A stretch of DNA of 64,000 bases, from contig JBLDXI010000003.1 in the NCBI GenBank assembly GCA_047495785.1, positions 558,001 through 622,000 on the forward strand, in the 5' to 3' direction. Shown here in pieces: positions 12,401 to 21,005 of the stretch (the stretch's first letter is position 1; each line of letters opens with the position of its first letter). The notes under the pieces are model-generated. The model worked only from the letters and a program-made list of their open reading frames with translations, was not told the DNA's origin and ran no database searches. Source of the stretch: Lepidodermella squamata. Taxonomy: Eukaryota; Gastrotricha. The translations under genes were made by a program, and so were the position numbers.

Positions 12401-15400
12401 TTTTTTTCAACGCGCACTATAAGCTATTTTCAAGGGCACCCGATGATTTCTATATTGAATTTTTTGTGAAAACAAGGATTTTACTGCGCGCGTTTATATC
12501 CTTGAAATTTACGTCATTCTCGTCAATTATAGTCAATAATACGAATTAAAGATGCCACAGGAAAAGTTAATTTATGTCGTCGCCCTACCTCGCGTGGTCA
12601 AGTGGCCGCGCGCGCGTGCGTATGTAATAACTTCGGACACGCACAAACTTCGGTTCGGAGGCGCTTCGGAGAGCATTTGCGGGGCTCTCCAAACCGAAGT
12701 TTGTGCGCGTCCTTTGTTCAGTGCGTGCGCGCCGCCCATTGTTCTCACTTCGGGCGCGCAGTCCGAAGTGCGCGCGTTTGTGAACGAAAATCTCAAACTT
12801 CGGTCAGCGATTACGAAACTTCGGAGGCTAAAACTTCGGACGCGTCTCCGAAGCAGTTTGTGAACGTAACATTACTTTCCTAAAAGCCAAATATGTTCAA
12901 TGATTCGCTTCGAAAAATTATCCGGAATCTTGAAATCAGCTTCAAAAAGGTTCCAGATAATTTTTCAAAGCAAGTGAATCATTCAAAATGGTTCATAGCT
13001 GAATTATTCTACAATTTATTTCCTAGCAATAAGGCAGAGACTGGTCGATATCGGTCGAAGAAAGATTGAAGATATAATTTAGGCTAGGATAATAATCGAA
13101 AATTCCCTATCAGGACATAAGGCTACGAATAAACTTAGTGCATCAACGTTGAAGGTTCCGAACTTAATTTAAGCTATGAAACGAAGCTTAGCAGCCTCTG
13201 CTTCCGCCTAACCAGAGTGCTCGAGTGGTTTAAGAGGTCAGACTTAAGATCTGATGGGAGTAATCCCGCGTGGGTTCGAACCCCACCTCTGGTAAATATA
13301 TTTTATCTCTTTTGGAAACCATCTTCCTGGAAATACCTATTCAGAAATATTTTTTCGAAGGGGTATTTGGAATAAGAATTTCCAGGCAACAAATACGTAA
13401 CAATCTGAGTATAAATAAATTAAAATTCATAGGTTGATAAAAGATCCCAAGATCCTTACTTTCATAACAACTAGACTTCATAGACTGGAATCATAGCTTG
13501 GAATAAGCTTCAGAAAGGTTCCAGATTTTGATCGAAGCTGGTAAATCATTACTAAAATAGTCTATACCAGTGCATTTTTCATTTCAAGCTAAATGCTTTC
13601 TCATTCCTGATCGGCCACGAAACATGAAGGATCTAATGTAGACTAGTATTAAAACTCCCAATCAAAGGTCAAATAAACGTTGAAGGTTCCAGACTTAATT
13701 TGAGCTATCAATTGAAGCTTAGCAACATAACCATAGTGCTCGAGTGGTTTAAGAGGTCAGACTTAAGATCTGATGGGAGTAATCCCGCGTGGGTTCGAAC
13801 CCCACCTCTGGTAAAATCGTTTTTCTACCTCAGGAAAAGAAGTTAGCCTGTTAAAATATCAGCTTAGATATTAAAAATGAAATAATAATTGCGGAACAAG
13901 TTTTTTAATTGAAATTTGAATCAAATTTAAAAAAATATTGTCTTACTTTTTCTTCTCGCCCCCAGCCGCTGACGTAGCACTGGTGACAATCGAGGTCGAG
14001 TCGTAATGCTCATCGCCATCGCCATCAGGCTGCGACGCAATCTGCTGCAACAGCGCCCTCTGCCGCGCCTCCTCGCCCTCGTCGCCGCCCGGGGTCGCGT
14101 AAGACACCTCCATATCGATGCGGTGCTGGGTTGGCTGGTTCGTCTCCGCGTTGACAAACGTCTCATTCACCTCAATGTGCTTCAGTTCCATGACTTGTTC
14201 GAGTGAAATGGGCAGAGCTGACAGGTACTTGTCCCCGCTCCGCTTCACCATGTACAGCTTTATCGCCAGCATATCGCCCTCGTGAAGAGTCGAACCAAGA
14301 GGCCATGAGAAAACCTGATTAGAGAAAATTATTGTCATTTTTTTAAATAATTAATTGCTAAAATTGGGAATTTTTCGATTTTTCACAATTTTCCGAGATT
14401 TTGAAATGATTTCCAAGGAATGAAAAATGCTCCGAAAATTCGGAAGTTTCATTCAAATTTCAGAAAAAATATTCCACGAATTTTTCGCGAAAATTTGATG
14501 ATTAAAATAAGGAAAATCGAATTTTGAAATAAAAAAGCTTACCTGATTGATTTTAATGCTGTCACCATCGGCTTTGACCTTGTTCGACTTATACAAGGAA
14601 CTTTTAAAATCAAGCGACAAATAGTAGTACTGCTTCGGCTCGGGCAGTCCCGCAACCCGGCCGACCTTCACCATCAGCGCCATGACTGAATTGATGCGCT
14701 GCTTTTTCGCTGTAAAAATTAGAATTAATTCACATGGAAATCGACGTAAAATTAGCGAAAATTACCTGGTTTATTACTTTGACCTAGGTTATGCGCACGC
14801 TTTTTGTAGTGGCGGTCGGTTTTATTACTCGAATAATCGGTCGAAAGTGGGTCAGATGATGACGATGGCTTTAGGTTGTCTGTATTGGGCAATGACGCTA
14901 ATAAATTCGCTTTGTCGTCGACGTAGGAAGAATCGTCTACAATTAATTCAAGACGACTTGTTTCTGCTGGGGCCGCGGTAGCAGCAGCAGGTGACGCCGG
15001 CAATACGGTGCTCGCACTTCGGCCATCCTTGAAAAAAACACGCACAAAAATTAATCGAGCGCATAAAAAACTACTCTCGCGTATTAAAATGAGGAAAAAA
15101 GAGACAATTTGACAAGTGAAAAATGGGTTTTTGGCAATCCGAAACACGTATTTCAGGCTATATATCGATCGAATCGTCTCGATCATTTGAATCGTTCAAT
15201 GGGTGTCTCTCGAATCGGTCAAAATTACGTGAAAATTCGAGTTGGGCGTTTTACTATTGGGTACTATTATTTTTTATATGTTTTTTTCCTATTGCGTAGT
15301 GGGATATAGCGAAATGCCTTTTGGCTAATTTCCCATTTATCGCACCTGACTCAGGTATAATACCTATACTACGGCGTTATCTGAATTAATCAGCCCTTTT

Positions 15401-15961
15401 GCCAGGTTGGTGCCAATATGTGTCCAGTATAAGAGCTCAATAAAAAAACCGGAAAGAGCGTAAATTCGAGAAAAATCGCGCAAAATGCCACATGAAATAT
15501 TAATAAAATTGATATTTTCCAGTAAAAATTAATAAAATAAATTGAGAGTAAAAGCGAATTATTTCCTTATTAAAATCTGTATTTTATTTAAAAAAATAAA
15601 AAATAAGGTATTTAATCACAAAAAAATTCAAAAATTGTATACCTGGGAAATTCGTGATATAAACTCAGGTATGAAAAAATCACAACATATAGGTGAAAAT
15701 TTAATAGCGATAACGATATCGAGTGCATGTTGGCGCCGAAAATATGTCATGACCCTGACTATTCTCGTTATCGCGATCGCTCGCCTTTTTTATCTCGATT
15801 TTGCGAGCTGAACACGGCAGATTTTTACTTACTCGAAAATCGACGAAAAAATCATCGAAATTATTTGTTGCCGGTTTAGGATGCGTTAAAATCGCCAAAT
15901 CACTGACGGCCCAAGTATCGGAGCCCGTCCAAGTTTTCAGCTGAGCCTCGGAGCGACTCAT
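3437..15961 (-). CDS. otof: otoferlin-like (type II) ferlin
   Basis: Multi-C2, tail-anchored membrane protein of calcium-triggered vesicle fusion. Eighteen exons read in frame (about 2286 aa): 15961-15833, 15027-14766, 14709-14543, 14314-13947, 11484-11399, 11285-11097 (end tentative), 10869-10764, 10706-10517, 10379-10235, 10175-10060, 9981-9871, 9706-9657, 9605-9410, 8958-8346, 8125-7956, 7900-7706, 7448-4185, 3940-3437. C2A starts near residue 140 (MALMVK...), C2B near [16 protein letters not shown]2C near [12 protein letters not shown], then a helical linker, C2D ([19 protein letters not shown]), C2E ([19 protein letters not shown]) and C2F ([11 protein letters not shown]). One C-terminal transmembrane helix ends in [14 protein letters not shown], closely matching human otoferlin. 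The order and tail argue for otoferlin rather than dysferlin; no DysF domain is seen. Exons 1-2 add an N-terminal extension that vertebrate otoferlin lacks. The 805-bp first intron shows no recognisable feature; larger introns hold tRNAs. Confidence 0.92.
9141..9224 (-). tRNA. tRNA-Leu(UAA)
   Basis: 84-nt leucine-type tRNA with a long variable arm. The anticodon loop is CTTAAGA between TCAGA/TCTGA stems, giving anticodon TAA. The acceptor stem ACCAGAG pairs with CTCTGGT, the discriminator is A, and the B box is GGTTCGAACCC. A T-run follows on the minus strand as a Pol III terminator. It lies in the otoferlin intron between exons 13 and 14, on the same strand as the host gene. Confidence 0.95.
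11799..11882 (+). tRNA. tRNA-Leu(UAA)
   Basis: Identical 84-nt body to the minus-strand copy at 9141-9224, with anticodon TAA and an intact acceptor stem. TTTT follows a few bases downstream. It lies in the 2.46-kb otoferlin intron between exons 4 and 5, antisense to the host. Confidence 0.95.
12049..12870. mobile_element. non-autonomous inverted-repeat element with CTTCGG arrays
   Basis: About 820 bp in an otoferlin intron. The ends are related in inverse orientation: left GGTGCGTCCACAAACT then CTTCGGAGA, right (reverse complement) GTTACGTTCACAAACT then CTTCGGAGA. The subterminal 150-250 bp carry more than a dozen copies of CTTCGG or CCGAAG, often as AAACTTCGG, around an AT-rich core of about 300 bp. 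I see no transposase. Frames running through the CG-rich arms look like chance ORFs. This is probably a MITE-like derivative whose clustered motifs could bind a transposase; target-site duplications are not clear. Confidence 0.6.
13211..13294 (+). tRNA. tRNA-Leu(UAA)
   Basis: 84-nt tRNA-Leu(UAA) with an intact acceptor stem and a downstream TTTT. The 5' flank (GTTGAAGGTTCC, then ACTTAATTT.AGCTAT and GAAGCTTAGCA) is shared with the copy at 13730, so the two arose by local duplication of a larger segment. Confidence 0.95.
13730..13813 (+). tRNA. tRNA-Leu(UAA) with acceptor-stem mismatch
   Basis: Same 84-nt body as the other three copies, except that the 5' acceptor strand reads ACCATAG instead of ACCAGAG. 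This gives a T-C mismatch at pair 5:68. Anticodon TAA, the B box and a downstream TTTTT are intact. It may be expressed or may be decaying. Confidence 0.85.
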
Positions 15962-17096
15962 CGTATATTACGAAAAAAACCAGACTTATTTTCTCTGTTC
16001 ATTTTTTTCCAGAGGGGGAAATTTTCGGCGTTTTATGACAGCGATTTGCATAATTTTGAGCAGTAAAAACGGAAGTTATTGCAGACTCACCTGTAGTCAA
16101 TTCGTATTAGAATAAGTTGATGGCTAATGAGTAAGTTGAAATTAGGAAATATTTAATTAATATTCTGCTGAAAAATAGTAAAAATTTAATAAAAAATCGC
16201 TTTCGATCGACTCTTCTGGAACTGTAAAAAAATGAACAATTGAAGAAAAATAAAAAATATGAAAATATGATATTTAAAAAATGTATTGAAAAAATAGAAA
16301 ATTAGATAATAATGTTTAAAAAATTGCTAGTGAATTGAGATTTCGTATTTTGGGTGATTCTCTAAATTTTGGCGCGAATGAGTAACTCTGTGATTTGTTT
16401 CTGCACCGGACTCAGGGGCGGTAATTTATGAGTCTCTGAGCAGCATGTCTGCCTGTCACAGCGATGCTGAAACATACTGGCGGAAAAAACGGGGAAAGAA
16501 GTGAGCGAAAAAAATTAATATATTATAATATACACATCATAGCGCGTATCGCGCGGCAAAACCGAGCAGCTGCCATGGTCGAGTGAATAGGATGGTGGGA
16601 GAGCGGCGCCGGGCAGCTGATCAAACGAACACCTTTTATCATTTAGCGATGTGTTAACAAGTACTTCAATATTAAATTAATTATTATTATTATTCAAACC
16701 GGATGAGAAAAATTTAGCGAAATTTTACAACACCACAAAATTTATTTTTCGTCATAGGCATTATTTGTTCATTCTTTCGCAAAAGTTCATTGAGTGGGCG
16801 AGTTCAAATTCGCGTAGGTTGCGCATTGAACCGGTACAAGAGGTTTGAAGCTATACCTGTGGAATTCATTTTTGAACCTTCGGCACTTGAGGCTTTGCAG
16901 GTTACTAAATTTTCCCAATTGAACTTGAAAAAAACAGTTTGGAGCAGAAATTGTTATCGAAAAAATTCCGATTTTAGAAATTAAAATCAATTCATTTTAT
17001 TTAATTAAAAAATAATAAAAAATTCTGGACATTCCCAACAACGTTGCAAAATATTGGTTTCAAGTTCCAGCTTGAATATCGCGTTGGAGCCATTAT
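15962..17096. other. intergenic, upstream of the otoferlin-like gene
   Basis: About 1.1 kb between the start of the otoferlin-like gene and the 3' end of the small Cys-rich gene. AT-rich, with a GC-richer patch near 16540-16620. It probably contains the ferlin promoter and 5' UTR. No gene is recognised. Confidence 0.4.
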
Positions 17097-17981
17097 TTAT
17101 CGCGGGCCACAACTGCCGCTATTGATGTTTCGCCTGTTGACAACAAAATATATAAAAAATCGTGAATAATTCTAAGAGGAAAAATTCAAATACAACTTAC
17201 ACGACGCAGTTGTATTTAACGTTGCAATCGGCGTTGCTCGCCTTCGGGCAGCCGTTTGTCACGCATGGGAAGCAGTTGGGCGAGCGGCTGGGCGCGGAGC
17301 AAAACTGAACGGCTTCGGATTCGGCCGCTTGACACGCACGAGCGCCGCAGTTCACAACATTACGGGTGCTAAACGAAAATACAAATCACTCAATTATATT
17401 CCGAAAAAACTGATGAAGTTCAAAAATGGCCTAAACTTTTAAATAAAAAAATTAAATTAAAATATTTTACAAGATCACGATAACTGAAAATGATGAAGTT
17501 TCCTAGTAATTTGATGCGAAAAATGGCTGAATCTATATCCAACTTCAAATATCGAGCTGAATTTTCATGAACCTTTCAAAGGTCGATTCGAAGGTTAGAA
17601 ACTCACTTGACGTGAAGCAGCATAGCCCTGCAACCTTCCGGTGTTTCGCGAAACGATCTAATTAAAAAGGTCGAATTGAAAGAAATTGAACTTGAAATAT
17701 GGGGTAGATTATTTACAGCGCTTCAGGCGGGATATCGGTCCACAAACACCTGTGGCAGTTGAGGTTATCTTCTTTGCTCAAAGTAGCCGGGCATCGACGG
17801 CTGCACAAAAAATACGCGAATTTCGTAGTGTAAGAAAAAAATCGAAAATTAATTGAACTTCGGAAACTTACAAGGAAGCTGCGATGAGGCCTGGGCAGGG
17901 TTCCACGAAGCCATTCCACTGGCCAGCTGTCAAGCCAAATGCGGCCATGGCAAACGTCAATGTCGCTAGGAGAGAGGCCAT
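17097..17981 (-). CDS. small secreted 14-cysteine protein
   Basis: Five small exons join in frame, all in phase 2: 17981-17872, 17800-17717, 17657-17607, 17368-17201, 17133-17097 (149 aa). The first about 20 residues (MASLLATLTFAMAAFGLTAG) form a signal peptide. The mature chain has 14 cysteines, dense in exon 4 (NCGARAC, FC, NCFPC, GC, DC, NC), and ends SCGPR. All introns have GTAAGT-like or GTGAGT donors and TTAG/CAG acceptors. I do not recognise the family; disulfide-rich extracellular proteins of this kind serve as matrix, defence or inhibitor proteins, but nothing here picks one. The gene was assembled from pieces too short to appear as long ORFs, but signal peptide, phase match and cysteine spacing support it. 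Confidence 0.7.
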
Positions 17982-19406
17982 ATTTTCGAAAAATGTGAGT
18001 AAAATTGTTGACTTATTTTGAGAGGGAATCTTTCTGTAAGGTTGCTCACCTTTGGCTTAAATACCGTTTTAACGTCCATAATTTTGAGGCTGTGGCGGGT
18101 AATAAAACCCCGCTTGGCCTCGAAGGCGTGGACTTGGACATTTTTATAACGCGTAAAAACACCAATAACGAGCGTCGCGGCGATGACTCTAGGCAAATTT
18201 TTTACCGAGCGGTGTTTACATGAACAAAAAATCTCACCTGTGGGCACATCTCACTTGTAGAGTTTTTGTGATGACTAAAATAAGATAACAATTCAACATC
18301 ACGCCTAAAATAGTTGACCAATTTAATGTTTTATATTTCCATCATACAATCAGTTGAAACCACGATTTTGTCGCGAACTTCAGAATTTCGCGGCTCAACA
18401 GGAGCCTCTCCACATCCGTCTACTATAGTCAGAAAATGTTAGGGTTATATATATCACGCTACAGCCCACAGTGCATTCTCGCAATTTGTTTTCAATAAAA
18501 TGTAAAAATAATTGAAATCCTTACTCAAATAAATGCGTGTTATTGAATATTGGTACTGGGAAATGGGTCCAGTTGAGTAAGACTCTTGCTTCCCCTGATG
18601 CGGGCGGAAAAAATCAATTTGACCTTACCATTATATTTGGTGTTCAAAAATGCACTTATTTGCTAGATTTCATCGTTAGATCATGAGCTTCCTGGCCTTT
18701 CTGCTTTCTGAAAGGTTCCACTCGCGCTGTGCAGTTGCGCAGAGTTGTCCTCGGGTCCAAAATTTCGGATCCGATCTGATCCCGGCGAAGGAAAGTTGGG
18801 AGACTTTTCAATCACTTATTCAGCCTAACCACGCGGATATCCGTTTTCCTTCAATTTTCTCACCAAAACTTGTCATTAAATGGATATTTATGATGGCAAG
18901 TTTCGAGCTATTCGGATCCGGCCAGATCCGGCCCGGGGAAAACTTTGATTTCACAATTAATTTTGCCAGAGTAAAATATAATCAAACCACATTTCATTTC
19001 GAAAACAGTGGATTTAAAATGTTCGCCCGTGACGATTCAATTCTTCTGTTACTTCAAATTAGATGTTCTACAAAAACATGTATACCAGGCAGAAAAGAAA
19101 TTTTCTTTGCCAAGTCCAAGTTTGAGGGCCCAGCCCTGCTTGATAGATTGCACGCGAAATGGGTCGAAAATGGAAAAATTTTGTTCGTCCAGCTCGGTGT
19201 ATGGCGTGCTTTGGAAACACTAAACAATTCGACGTGTTCGACTTGTACGTCATGCCTTCCACGTTAATATATCACGTGTTAAAGCTACCACACGACAGTC
19301 TCTACATAAAACCTCTCTACGGCACTGTAATTTCTCAAAACACGAAATTCTCAAAGCGGAGACTTTTGCTTTTACCGTTCATTCGACTTACATTTCTTTT
19401 ATCGCA
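17982..19406. other. intergenic region
   Basis: About 1.4 kb between two secreted-protein genes. A 194-codon frame at 18683-19267 shows no domain, no signal peptide and no biased composition; I treat it as unproven. Nothing else is recognised. Confidence 0.35.
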
Positions 19407-20267
19407 ATGTCCAAGTTTGCTGCCTTTTTTCTCATCGCATCGGTCATATGCGCTGTAGGCGTGAGATGTCAAGGTCCTCAATCAGCAGGCGATGGAGTGG
19501 ACAAACAATCACCAACAAGACGAGGTAGAATTGCAGAGTCCACTACGACAGAGTCCATCCTTATCGTGAGACGTCGCCAGTGCCTCACAAAGATGTGCCC
19601 GCGCGTTCGCTGCATGGCTAATGCTAAATGTGATCTGCAGATGAATCCTGAAACCAACGAAATGCAATGCGGATGCTGGCGCAACAGAGCTAATAACGGA
19701 TCCAGCGACGGATCTGGCGAACAATCAACAACAACAACTACGGAATCAATCCTTTCCGTGAGACGTCGCCAGTGCCTCACAGATTTCTGCCCGCGCGCTG
19801 ACTGCATGGCTAATACTAGATGTGATCTGCAGGTGAATCCTGAAACCAACGAAATGCAATGTGGATGCTGGCGCAACAGAGTTGATAACGGAACAGGATT
19901 TGGCGAACCATCAACAACAACTACAGAATCCGTCCTTGTCGCGAAACGTCGCCAGTGCCTCACGGAGACATGCATGCATGTTCGCTGCACGGCTACTACT
20001 AGTTGTGATCTGCAGATGAATCCTGAAACCAACGAAATGACATGTGGATGCTGGGGCAACAGAAGTGATAACGCATTTGACGACCAATCAACAACAAGAC
20101 GGGGTAGAATTGCAGAATCCACTACTACAGAATCCATCCTATTCGCGAAACGTCGCCAGTGCCTCTCGGAGACATGCCCGGTTGTTCTCTGTAGAGCTAA
20201 TACTAGATGCGATCTCAAGGTGAATCCCGCAACCAATCAAATGCAATGCGGATGCTGGAGCTACTAA
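19407..20267 (+). CDS. secreted precursor with four six-cysteine repeats
   Basis: Intronless 286-aa ORF. Residues 1-22 (MSKFAAFFLIASVICAVGVR) form a signal peptide. Four repeats follow, cores starting at 19578, 19770, 19953 and 20157. Each core has the pattern C-x4-C-x4-C-x5-C-x12-C-x-C-W, with CDLQ and NPETNEMQCGCW nearly constant. Each is preceded by a Ser/Thr-rich linker (STTTES) and a basic site (VRRR or AKRR) followed directly by Gln. Longer linkers before repeats 1 and 4 share TRRGRIAE. The basic sites suggest cleavage by proprotein convertases, releasing four peptides with N-terminal Gln (pyroglutamate). This is inference. The family is not recognised. AATAAA lies about 100 bp after the stop. 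DNA-level similarity of the repeats points to recent expansion. Confidence 0.8.
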   Translation: MSKFAAFFLIASVICAVGVRCQGPQSAGDGVDKQSPTRRGRIAESTTTESILIVRRRQCLTKMCPRVRCMANAKCDLQMNPETNEMQCGCWRNRANNGSSDGSGEQSTTTTTESILSVRRRQCLTDFCPRADCMANTRCDLQVNPETNEMQCGCWRNRVDNGTGFGEPSTTTTESVLVAKRRQCLTETCMHVRCTATTSCDLQMNPETNEMTCGCWGNRSDNAFDDQSTTRRGRIAESTTTESILFAKRRQCLSETCPVVLCRANTRCDLKVNPATNQMQCGCWSY

Positions 20268-21005
20268 GTTGATAACGGAAATCGAGGCAGCACGAAAACC
20301 ATGGTTGTAACGTCAACTTTTTAGGCTGAACATTAGTTTTATAACTTCCGAAATATTGGCGAGCCAATAAATTTTATCTGATACAATTACGACTAAATCG
20401 AACACGGAGAGTTGTATAGCTTTTACGTTTGAAAAATGACACAGGTACGCGAGCCAGGAGATTAAATGTCCCTTTTTCATGAATCTTTAGGCAAGACTAG
20501 GCAAGCTCGGAGTCAAAAGTTGCGCGCTTTCATGGACAACGCGTCAACTGGTAGCTAAGCGAATGTCCCAGAAACAGGCCAACTAATTGTCGTTTACGTT
20601 TAGCCCATGTCAGATCGAAAATTTAGCTTTACGTTGAAGCGTTAACGTTGAATTACGTTGAAACCTCTCGCACACTTTTCGCATTTTTTCTAAAAGTATA
20701 TTTTTCTACAGTCGGTTTTTGAAGCGGTGAACAAAAAAATTTAAAGCTTTCCACAGCTGACAGCTGGAACTGGTACATTTTGCGTGTGTTTTACGTCACA
20801 AGACATTCACGTATTGAATAGGTAAGAGATAACCTGCGCTGAATGCACAGGTCGATACATTTTGATGCTCATTATCGTAATTAGTCAACTACCGTCATGC
20901 AGCGAGCCCTTCGTCTCGTCACCGACTGACACCTCCTCCTTGCTCAATTACATTGAAAGAGAATAAACCTGTTAAAGACGATGAGCTACAAGTCTCTCAG
21001 ATAAT
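20268..21005. other. intergenic, upstream of first GABA-B-like gene
   Basis: About 740 bp. Its last 150 bp (around TATCGTAATTA and TCATGCAG) resemble sequence upstream of the second GABA-B-like gene, so the duplication included some 5' flank. Otherwise no feature is recognised. Confidence 0.4.
20366..20371 (+). promoter_or_regulatory. polyadenylation signal AATAAA
   Basis: Canonical hexamer about 100 bp after the stop of the four-repeat cysteine-rich gene. Confidence 0.55.

Noticed and set aside
12552-12883. Overlapping ORFs of about 70-100 codons on both strands
   Set aside because: They lie in the CG-rich arm of the inverted-repeat element and reflect its composition, not coding.
18683-19267. 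194-codon plus-strand ORF
   Set aside because: No domain, signal peptide or compositional bias; the sequence resembles random AT-rich frame, and overlapping frames on both strands are similarly open.
19478-20236. 252-codon minus-strand ORF opposite the cysteine-repeat gene
   Set aside because: It is the antisense shadow of the repeated coding region; the plus strand has a signal peptide and a conserved cysteine pattern.
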